From Phytohabitans sp036906915 (GTDB lineage Bacteria; Actinomycetota; Actinomycetes; Mycobacteriales; Micromonosporaceae), in NCBI RefSeq assembly GCF_036906915.1, contig NZ_JBAKHX010000063.1, forward strand, positions 1-50,202: a stretch of DNA of 50,202 bases, given 5' to 3'. Below, piece by piece: positions 31,255 to 40,532 of this stretch. The position numbers and the translations under genes were made by a program. Position 1 is the first letter of the stretch. Each line of letters starts with the position of its first letter. The notes below the pieces were generated by a model. The model was not told where the DNA came from and did not search any database. It worked only from the letters and a program-made list of their open reading frames with translations.

Positions 31255-32427
31255 TTAGTGGACGGTGACCTGCGGGCCCAGACCGAGGTCGCGGAGCTCC
31301 TCGGGGAGTTCGGCACCCATCTCGTCGGCCAGGCGGACCGCCTCTTCGATAAGGGTCTCGACGATCTGCGACTCCGGCACGGTCTTGATGACCTTGCCCT
31401 TGACGAAGATCTGGCCCTTGCCATTGCCGGACGCCACACCCAGGTCCGCCTCGCGCGCCTCGCCGGGCCCGTTGACGACGCAGCCCATGACCGCGACCCG
31501 CAGCGGCACCGGCAGCCCCTCCAGGCCCGCCGTCACCTGCTCGGCCAGCGTGTAGACGTCGACCTGCGCCCGCCCGCACGACGGGCAGGACACGATCTCC
31601 AGGCCGCGCTCGCGCAGCCCGAGCGACTCGAGGATCGCCTGTCCGACCTTGACCTCTTCGACCGGCGGGGCCGACAGCGAAACCCGGATCGTGTCGCCGA
31701 TGCCCTCGGCGAGCAGGGCGCCGAACGCCACCGCGGACTTGACCGTGCCCTGGAACGCCGGCCCGGCCTCGGTCACACCCAGGTGCAGCGGATAGTCGCA
31801 CTGGGCGGCGAGCTGGCGGTATGCCCGGATCATGACGACCGGGTCGTTGTGCTTCACCGAGATCTTGATGTCGCGGAAGCCATGCTCCTCGAAGAGCGAG
31901 CACTCCCACAACGCCGACTCGACCAGCGCCTCGGCGGTCGCCTTGCCGTACTTCTCCATGAGCCGCTTGTCGAGCGAGCCCGCGTTGACGCCGATCCGGA
32001 TCGGTACGCCGGCTTCGGAGGCCGCCCGCGCGATCTCGGCGACCTTGTCGTCGAACGCCTTGATGTTGCCTGGGTTGACCCGCACCGCCGCGCACCCGGC
32101 GTCGATCGCCGCGAACACGTACTTGGGCTGGAAGTGGATGTCGGCGATGACCGGGATCTGCGACTTTTTCGCGATCGCCGGCAGCGCCTCGACGTCGTCG
32201 GCGGACGGCACCGCCACCCGCACGATCTGGCAGCCCGACGCGGTCAGCTCGGCGATCTGCTGGAGCGTCGCGTTGACGTCGGCGGTCAGCGTGGTGGTCA
32301 TCGACTGCACGGTGATCGGCGCGCCGCCGCCCACCGGCACCGAGCCGACCATGATCTGGCGGGACCGGCGCCGCTCCGCGAGCGGCGGGGGCGGCACCGC
32401 GGGCATACCGAGTGAAATGGCGGTCAC
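31255..32427 (-). CDS. ispG: 4-hydroxy-3-methylbut-2-enyl diphosphate synthase
   Basis: 390-aa [4Fe-4S] enzyme converting MEcPP to HMBPP in the MEP isoprenoid pathway. N-terminal TIM-barrel motifs are ITVQSMTTT, VNPGNI and RIGVNAGSL; the iron-sulfur Cys are in SCPSCGR and MGCVVNGPGEA. Third gene of the dxr-rseP-ispG operon, 12 nt after rseP. In related genomes a DUF4081-GNAT gene follows; here that gene is at 19530-20405. Confidence 0.97.
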   Translation of the reverse strand: MTAISLGMPAVPPPPLAERRRSRQIMVGSVPVGGGAPITVQSMTTTLTADVNATLQQIAELTASGCQIVRVAVPSADDVEALPAIAKKSQIPVIADIHFQPKYVFAAIDAGCAAVRVNPGNIKAFDDKVAEIARAASEAGVPIRIGVNAGSLDKRLMEKYGKATAEALVESALWECSLFEEHGFRDIKISVKHNDPVVMIRAYRQLAAQCDYPLHLGVTEAGPAFQGTVKSAVAFGALLAEGIGDTIRVSLSAPPVEEVKVGQAILESLGLRERGLEIVSCPSCGRAQVDVYTLAEQVTAGLEGLPVPLRVAVMGCVVNGPGEAREADLGVASGNGKGQIFVKGKVIKTVPESQIVETLIEEAVRLADEMGAELPEELRDLGLGPQVTVH

Positions 32428-32439
32428 AGGTGGCTCACC

Positions 32440-33720
32440 TCAGAAGGGCAATTCGATCGGATTGAGAATATCCGCCGCCACTGTCAGCAAGGTGAATCCT
32501 CCGAATATGAGGATCACCACGTACGTGACCGGCATGAGTTTGAAGTAGTCGACCCGACCCGGATCCGTCCTGCCCAGCTTCGCGTACAGCCACGAGCGTG
32601 CCCGCTCGAACCAAGCGATCGCGATGTGCCCGCCGTCGAGTGGCAGCAGCGGTAGCAGGTTGAAGATGCCGACGAAGAAGTTCAGCGCTGCGAGCAGCAG
32701 GATGAACGACGGCCACTCGCCCCGGTCGAAGAGCTCGCCGCCGATCCGGCTGGCGCCCACGACGCTGATGGGCGTCTCCGGATCGCGCTCGTCACCCGAA
32801 AGTGCGGCGAACAGCGCGGGGACCTTCTCGGGGAACTTCTTCAGCGCCGTGAACGTGCCCTCGATCATGAACACTGTCTGGTCGGCGGCCTTGCCTATGC
32901 CGTCGATCGGGCCCGCCGTGCTCCTCGGGATCACCGGCGTGATGCCGAGCATGCCGACCTTTTCCAGGTCGGCAGCCGTGATCTGGGAAGCCGGGCGGTC
33001 GGGGTCGTCCTGGATCACCTGCTGCTTGACCCGCTCGGACACCGGCAGCGTCACCGACTGGGTCTGTGAGGTGCCGTCGCGCTCGAACGTGACCGAGATT
33101 TGCTGGCCGCCCGCCGCGCGGATCTTGGCGGTGAGCGTGTCCCAGCCGCGCACCTCCTGACCGTTCAGCCCGGTGATCACGTCACCGGGCTGAAGGCCGA
33201 GCTTCGACGCGGCGCTCGCCGGATCGTCGCCGGGCTCGCAGGCGACCTGCCGTCCGGTGGCCGGGTCGACGCTGAACTTCTCCTCGACGCACGGCGCCAC
33301 CTGGGAGATCGTGACCGGCTCGGACTGGAGCTTGCTCTCGTCGTTGAGCGGGACGAAGGAGAACAGGCCCCACAGGATCAGCACGCCCAGCGCGAAGTGC
33401 GTGGCGGAACCGGCGGACATGACGACCGTCCGCTTCCACACCGGGTATCGCCACATGGCGCGGGGCTCGTCTTCGGCCGCGACATCGTCGTCTTGCGGCG
33501 TCATGCCGACGATCTTCACGAAGCCGCCGGCGGGGATCGCCTTGACGCCGTACTCGGTCTCGCCGCGCTTGAACGACCACAGCGTCGGCCCGAACCCCGC
33601 AAAGAAGCGGGTGACTTTCATGCCGAACATCTTGGCTGTGCCCATGTGTCCGGCTTCGTGAAGGCAGACCGAGAGGAAAATGCCCAGAGCGAACAGGACA
33701 ATTCCGAAGATCTCCATCAA
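32440..33720 (-). CDS. rseP: Site-2 intramembrane metalloprotease (RseP/Rip1)
   Basis: 426-aa multi-pass zinc protease that cleaves anti-sigma factors or other membrane substrates in regulated intramembrane proteolysis. The zinc motif HEAGH is at residues 21-25 in the first helix, the third-ligand motif LPLDGGH is near 360, and a PDZ domain carries GLQPGDVITGLNGQEVRGW. ATGATG start overlaps the dxr stop. In mycobacteria the orthologue Rip1 controls several sigma factors. Confidence 0.95.
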   Translation of the reverse strand: MMEIFGIVLFALGIFLSVCLHEAGHMGTAKMFGMKVTRFFAGFGPTLWSFKRGETEYGVKAIPAGGFVKIVGMTPQDDDVAAEDEPRAMWRYPVWKRTVVMSAGSATHFALGVLILWGLFSFVPLNDESKLQSEPVTISQVAPCVEEKFSVDPATGRQVACEPGDDPASAASKLGLQPGDVITGLNGQEVRGWDTLTAKIRAAGGQQISVTFERDGTSQTQSVTLPVSERVKQQVIQDDPDRPASQITAADLEKVGMLGITPVIPRSTAGPIDGIGKAADQTVFMIEGTFTALKKFPEKVPALFAALSGDERDPETPISVVGASRIGGELFDRGEWPSFILLLAALNFFVGIFNLLPLLPLDGGHIAIAWFERARSWLYAKLGRTDPGRVDYFKLMPVTYVVILIFGGFTLLTVAADILNPIELPF

Positions 33721-34919
33721 GCTCCTTCACCAATGATCGCCTGAGCGTGGGTGCGTGCCCACGACTCAGCGGCGAGCACATCATCGACGGTACCTGGTTC
33801 TGGATAGTCGGGTGCGCTGCCCAGTACGCGCTGGAGGGTGTCGACGATGCCCAGGAACGGCAGCCGCCCCGCCACGAAAGCGGCCACGCACTCCTCGTTC
33901 GCCGCGTTGTAGATCGCTGGCCGGCAGCGCCCGGCCCGGCCTGCCTCCTTCGCGAGCCGCACCGCCGGGAACGCTGCCTCGTCGAGCGGCGTGAACTCCC
34001 AGGTGTGTGCCGCGGTCCAGTCGACGGCCGGTGCCGCGTCGGGCACCCGGTCGGGCCAGCCGAGCGCGAGCGCGATCGGCAGCCGCATGTCGGGCGGGCT
34101 GGCCTGCGCGAGCGTCGACCCGTCGGCGAACTCCACCATGGAGTGAATCACCGACTGCGGGTGCACCATCACCTCGATGGCGTCGTACCCGACGCCGAAC
34201 AGCTCGTGGGCCTCGATGACCTCCAAGGCCTTGTTGACCAGCGTGGCCGAGTTGATCGTCACGACCGGGCCCATGTTCCACGTCGGGTGGGCGAGCGCGT
34301 CGGCCGGCGTCACGTCCGTCAGCTCGTCGCGCCGGCGGCCGCGGAACGCGCCGCCGCTCGCGGTCAGTACCAGCCGCCGGACCTCGGCGGCGGAGCCGCC
34401 GCGCAGGCACTGTGCGAGCGCCGAGTGCTCGGAATCGACCGGCACGATCTGCCCCGGCCTCTGGACCGCGGCCTTGACCAGCGGGCCGCCGGCTACGAGC
34501 GACTCCTTGTTGGCCAGGGCGAGGGTACGCCCAGCGCGCAGCGCGGCAAGCGTTGGCGCGAGCCCGAGCGAGCCGACGACCCCGTTCAAGACCATGTCAG
34601 CGGGCCACTCGGCCAGCTCCGTCATAGCGTCCGGCCCGGCCACGATCTTCGGTATCCGGAAGTCTCCGCTCGCGTACCCGCGCCGCGACGCCTCGGCGTA
34701 GAAGGCGAGCTGTAGGTCCTGCGCGGCGGACGCCTTGGCCACACCGACCGCCTCGACCCCCAGCTCGAGCGCCTGCGCGGCGAGCTGCTCGACGTTGCCG
34801 CCGCCCGCACCGACCGCGACCACCCGGAACCGGTCTGGGTTGCGCCGGACGATGTCGATCGCCTGGGTGCCGATCGATCCGGTGGAGCCGAGCAGCACGA
34901 CGTCGCGGGGAGAACTCAC
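33717..34919 (-). CDS. dxr: 1-deoxy-D-xylulose 5-phosphate reductoisomerase
   Basis: 400-aa NADPH-dependent enzyme making MEP from DXP, second step of the MEP pathway. NADPH-binding GSTGSIGTQAIDIV at 11-24, ANKESLV, the metal/substrate motif VDSEHSA, and MVHPQSVIHSMVEF. First gene of the dxr-rseP-ispG operon; followed by overlap with rseP. Confidence 0.97.
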   Translation of the reverse strand: MSSPRDVVLLGSTGSIGTQAIDIVRRNPDRFRVVAVGAGGGNVEQLAAQALELGVEAVGVAKASAAQDLQLAFYAEASRRGYASGDFRIPKIVAGPDAMTELAEWPADMVLNGVVGSLGLAPTLAALRAGRTLALANKESLVAGGPLVKAAVQRPGQIVPVDSEHSALAQCLRGGSAAEVRRLVLTASGGAFRGRRRDELTDVTPADALAHPTWNMGPVVTINSATLVNKALEVIEAHELFGVGYDAIEVMVHPQSVIHSMVEFADGSTLAQASPPDMRLPIALALGWPDRVPDAAPAVDWTAAHTWEFTPLDEAAFPAVRLAKEAGRAGRCRPAIYNAANEECVAAFVAGRLPFLGIVDTLQRVLGSAPDYPEPGTVDDVLAAESWARTHAQAIIGEGA

Positions 34920-34929
34920 GCCCCCATTC

Positions 34930-37077
34930 TCACCGATGCGCCGCGGCGGCCATCTCCGGCGCCGGCTCCTCCGACTCGCGGATGCCGTAGCGGCTGTAGA
35001 ACCGACCGAGCGGGCCGGGCGCCCACCAGTTCCACCGGCCGAGCAGGCGCATCGTCGCGGGTACGAGCAGCGCTCGCACCAGCGTCGCGTCGACCACGAT
35101 CGCCACGATCATGCCGACACCGATGAGCTTGATGAACATGATGCCGCCAGTCGCGAAGCCCGCCACCACCACGATCAGCAGCATCGCCGCCGCCGTGATG
35201 ATCCGCCCGGTGTACTGGAGCCCGTGCGCCACCGAGGCCGTGTTGTCGCCGGTGCGGTCCCACTCCTCGCGCACCCGCGAAAGCAGGAACACCTCGTAGT
35301 CGGTGGCCAGCCCGAAGAGCACCGCGAGCATGAGGATCGGGTTGCTCGGCTCGATGAACCCGGTCGGTGTGAAACCCAGCAGGTCCGCGAGGTGGCCGTC
35401 CTGGAAGATCCACACCACGACGCCGAAGGACGCCCCGATCGAGACGAGGTTCATCAGCACCGCCTTGATCGGCAGCAGCACCGAGCCGAACGCCAGGAAG
35501 AGCAGGACCAGCGTCGCCGACGCCATGATCAGTGCCATCCACGGCAGGCGCCCGCCAAGGCTGTGGAGCAGGTCGATGTCGGCGGCGGTGCGCCCGCCGA
35601 CCAGTACCTCGGCGCCGTCCGGTGCGGGCAGGTCCCGGATCGCTCGCACCGCGCCTTCGGCGGTTTCGCCGGTGGGTTCGCCGGTGTACGTGACCGACAG
35701 CAGCGTCGACTCGCCCCGGCTGGCGGTGGCCTGCACGTCGGTCACGCCCGGCACCGACGAGACCTGGCCGGCGAACCGCTGCGCCGCCTCGGCGGGCGCC
35801 CCGGACACCAGCACGTCAATGGGAGCGACGGTGCTGCCGGGGAAGCCCGCCGCGATGCGGTCGGCGACCAGGCGCGGCTCGGCAGCCGCCGGCAGGACCC
35901 GCTCGTCGAAGCCGCCGAAGTTCATCCGCAGCGCCGGTGCCGCGAAGATCGCGAGCACCGCGACCACGCCAATGACGTACACCCAGGGGCGGCGCATCAC
36001 GCTGTGCGCCACCCGGGCCCACCCCGACCCCGGCTTCCCGCTCGTGCGTCGAGGCAAAGGAATGCGCAACGCGTTCACGCGTGGACCGAGCACGGCCAGC
36101 AGCGCGGGGAGCACGGTGAGCGCGCCGAGCATCGCGACCAGTACCGCCGCCACGCCACCGATGCCCAGCGAGCTGAGAAACACCGGCGGGAAGATCAGCA
36201 GGCTCGCGAGCGCCAGCGCGATCGTGAACCCGGACACCATCACCGTGCGTCCCGCGGTGGCCATGGTCCGCTGGATCGCGGTAGGCGTGTCGTGACCGGC
36301 CGCCAACTCCTCGCGGAACCGGCTCACCACGAAGAGCGCGTAGTCGATCGCCATGCCCAGCCCGATCAGGGTGATCACGTTGATCGCGAAGACCGAGACG
36401 TCGGTGACCGTGCTGATCAGGCGTACCGCGATGAACGCGCCCAGGATCGCCAAGCCACCGATGAGCAGCGGCATACCCGCCGCGACCAGTCCACCGAAGA
36501 TCAGTACGAGTAGGACGAGCAGCACCGGCAGGGAGAGCGTCTCGGCGCGCACCAGATCGCGTTCGGTCTGGTGGTTGGCCTCGTACTGGAACGGCACGTT
36601 GCCACCGGCCAGCGTGGTGAGCCCTGGGGCGTCGAGCGCCGGCCGCAGCTGTCCGTACGCCTCGGTCTTGGCGTCGGGCTGGGCGCCGCGCAACTGCACG
36701 AGGGCGTACGTGGCGTGCCGGTCGGTGGACACGAGGCTGGGCGCCTGCGTGTCGTACCAACTCGTCACGCTCGCCACCTCGGAGTGCTGCCGGAGCTGGC
36801 TGAGCGTCGTGGTGACCGCCTCCCGAAACGCCGGCTGGTCCGCGGTTGTCGTATCGCTGGAGTACAAAACAAGGATGTCGATGTCCTGGCTGCCCAGCTC
36901 CGCCGTGATGCGCTCGCGGGCCCGGCTCGACTCGCTCGCCGGGTCGTCAAAGCCGCCACCGGTCAGCGTGTCTAAGACGCCGGCGCCCCAGGTCGCGCCC
37001 ACGACCACGACCACAGCGGCGGTCGCGAGCACGAGCCATCGAAAACGTACGACCGCCTTTCCCCACCACGCGAACAT
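34930..37077 (-). CDS. MMPL/RND-family membrane transporter
   Basis: 715-aa transporter of the actinobacterial MmpL-like (YdfJ) type. TM1 lies near residues 14-35, then a large external loop; a first helix bundle (about 180-350: LVLLVLIFGGLVAAGMPLLIG, IDYALFVVSRFREE) and second loop, then a second bundle (about 515-690: FGLATDYEVFLLSRVREEW). The paired GxxxDY(A/E)xFLxSR motifs carry the proton-relay Asp residues. Cargo (lipid or drug) unknown. Divergent from a TetR regulator with a dyad between them, a common repressor-pump pair. Confidence 0.9.
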   Translation of the reverse strand: MFAWWGKAVVRFRWLVLATAAVVVVVGATWGAGVLDTLTGGGFDDPASESSRARERITAELGSQDIDILVLYSSDTTTADQPAFREAVTTTLSQLRQHSEVASVTSWYDTQAPSLVSTDRHATYALVQLRGAQPDAKTEAYGQLRPALDAPGLTTLAGGNVPFQYEANHQTERDLVRAETLSLPVLLVLLVLIFGGLVAAGMPLLIGGLAILGAFIAVRLISTVTDVSVFAINVITLIGLGMAIDYALFVVSRFREELAAGHDTPTAIQRTMATAGRTVMVSGFTIALALASLLIFPPVFLSSLGIGGVAAVLVAMLGALTVLPALLAVLGPRVNALRIPLPRRTSGKPGSGWARVAHSVMRRPWVYVIGVVAVLAIFAAPALRMNFGGFDERVLPAAAEPRLVADRIAAGFPGSTVAPIDVLVSGAPAEAAQRFAGQVSSVPGVTDVQATASRGESTLLSVTYTGEPTGETAEGAVRAIRDLPAPDGAEVLVGGRTAADIDLLHSLGGRLPWMALIMASATLVLLFLAFGSVLLPIKAVLMNLVSIGASFGVVVWIFQDGHLADLLGFTPTGFIEPSNPILMLAVLFGLATDYEVFLLSRVREEWDRTGDNTASVAHGLQYTGRIITAAAMLLIVVVAGFATGGIMFIKLIGVGMIVAIVVDATLVRALLVPATMRLLGRWNWWAPGPLGRFYSRYGIRESEEPAPEMAAAAHR

Positions 37078-37113
37078 GCCGCCCCCGGTACTCTTTGTGA
37101 CAGTCGATTAGAC

Positions 37114-37150
37114 GCGTTAACACCGTTTACTATGCAAGCAGTGTTAGCGC
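37114..37150. promoter_or_regulatory. Candidate TetR operator
   Basis: GCGTTAACAC (37114-37123) and GTGTTAGCGC (37141-37150) form an inverted repeat with one mismatch and a 17-nt spacer, between the divergent MMPL and TetR genes. AT-richer than surroundings. Confidence 0.6.
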
Positions 37151-37172
37151 ATCGTCAAGGGAGTGCGGCCGG

Positions 37173-37880
37173 ATGACGACTACGTCACCCACGCGGCGGG
37201 AGCGCCTGCGCACCGCCACCGTGTCCGAAATCAAGGAGGGCGCCCGGCGCCTGCTGGTTTCCGGCGGCCAGCAGGCGGTCTCGCTGCGCGCCATCGCCCG
37301 CGACATGGGCATGACCGCGCCCGCCATCTACCGGTACTTCCCCAGCCTCGAAGCGCTGGTCAAGGCACTCGCCGACGACCTGATGGACGAGTTGGCCGCC
37401 ACCGTGACAGCGGCCGGCGAGGCGGCCGGAGACGACCCCACCGCACAGCTCGGCGGCATGGCCCGGGCGTTCCGCCGCTGGTCGATCGGGCACCCGGTCG
37501 AGTTCGGGCTGATCTTCGGCACGCCCAACCCCGCACTCGGTGACCTCTCGGCCGAGTGCGACCCCAACGACCCCGGCAGCCGCTTCGGCCGGCCATACCT
37601 GGAGGCGTTCCTGCGGCTCTGGGAACGGTCGCCCTGGCCGACGCCGCCCCGCGAGCTGATGGAGGCGCGCCTCGGCCCCTACCTGGAGCCGCTCCGCCAG
37701 AGCCAGGGAGACCTGCCCATCGAGGTCGCCTACACGTTCCTGTCCGGGTGGAGCCGGCTGTACGGGCTGGTGGCGATGGAGGTCTTCAACCAGCTCCGGT
37801 GGGCGGTCACCGAGCCCGAGGCGCTGTTCGAGGTCGAGATGGCGATGTTCCTCATCCAGCTCGGCGCCGCTCCGGATTAG
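37173..37880 (+). CDS. TetR/AcrR-family regulator (WHG-type C-domain)
   Basis: 235 aa. N-terminal TetR helix-turn-helix (about 14-60: ISEIKEGARRLLVSGG-type helix, VSLRAIARDMGMTAPAIYRYFPSLEALV) and an all-helical ligand domain with W(S)IGHPVEFGLIFGTP, typical of TetR proteins with a WHG domain. Presumed repressor of the divergent MMPL gene via 37114-37150. The PYROXD2-like gene follows 10 nt after its stop, so may be co-transcribed. Confidence 0.9.
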   Translation: MTTTSPTRRERLRTATVSEIKEGARRLLVSGGQQAVSLRAIARDMGMTAPAIYRYFPSLEALVKALADDLMDELAATVTAAGEAAGDDPTAQLGGMARAFRRWSIGHPVEFGLIFGTPNPALGDLSAECDPNDPGSRFGRPYLEAFLRLWERSPWPTPPRELMEARLGPYLEPLRQSQGDLPIEVAYTFLSGWSRLYGLVAMEVFNQLRWAVTEPEALFEVEMAMFLIQLGAAPD

Positions 37881-37890
37881 TCTGGCCCGC

Positions 37891-39450
37891 ATGAGTGTGC
37901 CAGAGCGCGCCGATGTGGTGATCATCGGAGCCGGTCACAACGGTCTGGTCTCCGCCGTCCTGCTCGCCCGTGCCGGGCTCAAGGTGGTGGTCCTCGAAGC
38001 CGACGACGTCATCGGCGGCGCGGCCCGCACCGAGCGGCCGTTCCCCCGCGTGCCCGAGCTGCGCCACTCCACCGGGTCGTACCTGCTCGGCCTGATGCCA
38101 CCCGAGCTGCTCAAGACGCTCGACGTCGATATCCCCGTGCTCCGCCGCGACCCGCACTACTTCCTGCCCACCACCGACGGGCGATACCTGCTCTTCGGCA
38201 GCGACCGGGCCTCGACCCGCGCCCAGATGCTGGAGTTCTTCTCCCCCGCCGACGTCGCCGCCGACGACGCGCTCCAGGCCGAGCTGGGCGCACTGCGCGA
38301 CGACCTCGGCCCCGCCTGGCTATCCGAGCCGCTCAGCGTCGAGGAGACCGCCGCCCGCTACATCCGGCCCGCGCTCCAGCAGACCTTCGTCGACCTTGTT
38401 CGCGGCTCGGTCGCCGACTACCTGGCGCGCTTCGAGTTCCGGTCCGAGCTGCTGGTGTCCATGTACGCGGTCACCGACGGCCTCTCCGGCCTCAACGCCG
38501 GCCCCGACGACCTCGGCACCGGCCACAACTTCCTGGTGCACAACATGTGCCGGCTGCCCGGGGCCGACGGCACCTGGATGATCGCGAAAGGCGGCATGGG
38601 CACCGTCTCCGGGACCTTCGCGGCCGCGGCACGCGCCGCCGGAGCACAGATCTTCTCGGGTACTCCGGTAAGCGGCATCACGATCGATGGTGGCTCGGCA
38701 TCCGGGGTCGTCCTGACCGACGGCCGTGCCGTGCGCGCCACCGTGGTCCTGTGCGCCTGTGACCCGTACCGGCTGATGGAGCTGATGCCCGACGGCGCGC
38801 TACCGGCCGACCTCACCGCGCGGATGACCGCCGTCCGCCGCCCCGGCACCACCCTGAAGGTCAACCTGGCGCTCGCCGGCCTGCCGACGTTCTCGTGCCT
38901 GCCCGAGGGGGCGCCGAGCCCCTTCGGTTCGACGATCCACCTGCTGCCCACGTCTGGCTCCCCCATGACCGCGCTGCGCGCGATGTGGGCCTCCGTCGTG
39001 GCTGGCGAACTGCCCGACGAGCCCACAATGGAGTGGTACCTGCACACCACCGTCGACCCCACACTGCAAGACGCGGCAGGACACCACTCGTCGGCGCTGT
39101 TCGTGCAGTCCGTGCCGTACGCGCTCGCCGACTCGACCTGGTCCACTGTGGTCGACTCCTATGTAGAACGCCTGCTGGCGATCTGCGATCAGTACGCGCC
39201 TGGGACGTCGTCGCTGGTGGCCGACGTGGTGCCGTTGCCGCCGCCCGGGATCGAGGCGCACTTCGGCATCACGGGCGGCCACATCCACCACGTCGACAAC
39301 ACCGTCTCCTTCACCGACCGCATGCCGTACTTCACCGGCGTCGACGGCGTCTACGCCGGCAGTGCGGGCTGCTTCCCGGCCGGCAGCGTCATAGGCGCCG
39401 CCGGCCACAACGCCGCAGCCCGCATCCTCGCGGACCTCCGCGGGACCTAG
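37891..39450 (+). CDS. PYROXD2/phytoene-desaturase-like FAD oxidoreductase
   Basis: 519-aa amine-oxidase/CrtI-like flavoprotein. FAD motif VVIIGAGHNGLVSAVLLARAG at about 9-29, LEADDVIGGAARTE, GGMGTVSGTFAAAARAAG and the C-terminal ADP-binding-type motif GVYAGSAGCFPAGSVIGAAGHNAA. The family is usually labelled phytoene dehydrogenase-related, but without crtB/crtE neighbours a carotenoid role is not supported. Substrate unknown. Confidence 0.87.
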   Translation: MSVPERADVVIIGAGHNGLVSAVLLARAGLKVVVLEADDVIGGAARTERPFPRVPELRHSTGSYLLGLMPPELLKTLDVDIPVLRRDPHYFLPTTDGRYLLFGSDRASTRAQMLEFFSPADVAADDALQAELGALRDDLGPAWLSEPLSVEETAARYIRPALQQTFVDLVRGSVADYLARFEFRSELLVSMYAVTDGLSGLNAGPDDLGTGHNFLVHNMCRLPGADGTWMIAKGGMGTVSGTFAAAARAAGAQIFSGTPVSGITIDGGSASGVVLTDGRAVRATVVLCACDPYRLMELMPDGALPADLTARMTAVRRPGTTLKVNLALAGLPTFSCLPEGAPSPFGSTIHLLPTSGSPMTALRAMWASVVAGELPDEPTMEWYLHTTVDPTLQDAAGHHSSALFVQSVPYALADSTWSTVVDSYVERLLAICDQYAPGTSSLVADVVPLPPPGIEAHFGITGGHIHHVDNTVSFTDRMPYFTGVDGVYAGSAGCFPAGSVIGAAGHNAAARILADLRGT

Positions 39451-39457
39451 GCCCCAG

Positions 39458-39492
39458 CCCCTGCCGGCGCGCGGCGCGGCGCGCCGGCGGGG
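39458..39492. terminator. GC-rich hairpin between convergent genes
   Basis: GCCGGCGCGC (39463-39472) and GCGCGCCGGC (39479-39488), 10-bp perfect stem with a 6-nt loop, extended by CCCC/GGGG past one mismatch. No U tract, as is common for actinobacterial terminators. Confidence 0.6.
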
Positions 39493-39500
39493 CTTCCCCG

Positions 39501-40459
39501 CTATGGAACGGGTGCGGGAGCCGGCAACGGGATCCCCGGCAAGCCCGGGAGCGCCGGCAACGATGGCAGCCCTGGCACTCCTGGCGATGGCGACGGCGAG
39601 GGAGACGGCTGGGTCGGGTCCACGTCGCCGACGTAGAGCAGGCGGTTGGGCGTACCTTCCAGCGGGTTGACCACGACGTCCGGCGTGGCCGCCAGCAATA
39701 CCGCCGCCATCACCTACGGAACCGTCGCTTGTGGACTCGCCTGGAGCGCGAGCGCGAGCGCGGCCGCGCCGGCCACATGCGGTGCCGACATCGACGTGCC
39801 GCTGATCGTCTGGGTGGCGTCGTCGGCGCTGCCCCACGCGGAGGTGATCCGCACCCCCGGGGCGAGGAGGTCGACGCACCTGCCGTAGTTGGCCCACGCG
39901 GCCCGGTTGTCGTCGCGGTCGGTCGCCGAGACTGTGAGCGCCTCGGGCACCCGGGCGGGCGACTGCACGCAGGCCTCTCGCGGCTGGCCGCTGGAGCCGT
40001 TGCCGGCCGACAGGGCGTACACGACACCGGACGCGATCGACCGCCGCACGCCCTCGTCGAGCGCCTGGTCGGCGCTGCCACCGAGGCTCATGTTGGCGAC
40101 CGCGGGCTTGACCGCGTTCGCGGTCACCCAGTCGACGCCGGCGAGCACGGACTCGGTGGTGCCGCTGCCGCCGCAGTCCAGTACCCGGACAGCGACCACC
40201 TTGGACTGCTTGGCGACGCCGTGCGCGGCGCCGGCGATGGTGCCGGCGACGTGCGTGCCGTGACCGTTGCAGTCGTCGGCGGCGCCGCCGTCGATGGCGT
40301 CGTACCCGCTCGCCGCCCGTAACGGTCCGCCACCGCCTCGGCCTCGACCCCGGCCTTGAGGACCACGATGTGGACCTCGGGCGGGTCGGCCGCGGGTGCC
40401 TGTGGCATCGCGGCCATTGCCATAACCAGGGCAAGCCCGGTTCCTACCATCGCCCTCAC
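39501..40459 (-). pseudogene. Broken S8 subtilisin-like serine protease
   Basis: Remains of a secreted subtilase. The signal peptide and start of the propeptide (about 40459-40310: MVGTGLALVMAMAAMPQAPA, IVVLKAGVEAEAVADRYG) are in one frame. Then the sequence switches frame near 40305 to GYDAIDGGAADDCNGHGTHVAG (catalytic His) and onward to GTSMSAPHVAG (catalytic Ser). The propeptide end and the catalytic Asp segment, roughly 90-110 residues in relatives, are missing. An in-frame TAG (39716-39714) then splits off the last part (MAAVLLAATPDVVV ... NRLLYVG) and a Pro/Ser-rich tail (PSPSPSPSPGVPGLP). Three lesions make an active protease impossible. Confidence 0.85.
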
Positions 40460-40532
40460 CCGCCGATCGGGAGTTCGCACAAGGGGTAAATTGCCCCTTG
40501 TGTACCCCATGAACTCCAAGATCGTCCGGGTT

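Noticed and set aside
34735..36513. 592-aa plus-strand open frame
   Set aside because: Lies antisense to dxr and the MMPL gene; His/Arg/Asp-rich composition is typical of a high-GC shadow frame.
39714..40199. Independent 161-aa protease gene
   Set aside because: Sequence matches the His-to-Ser part of a subtilase, with the N- and C-terminal pieces present next to it. Treated as one pseudogene.
38800..40434. 544-aa minus-strand open frame
   Set aside because: Antisense to the PYROXD2-like gene and out of frame with the protease remnant; Arg-rich shadow.
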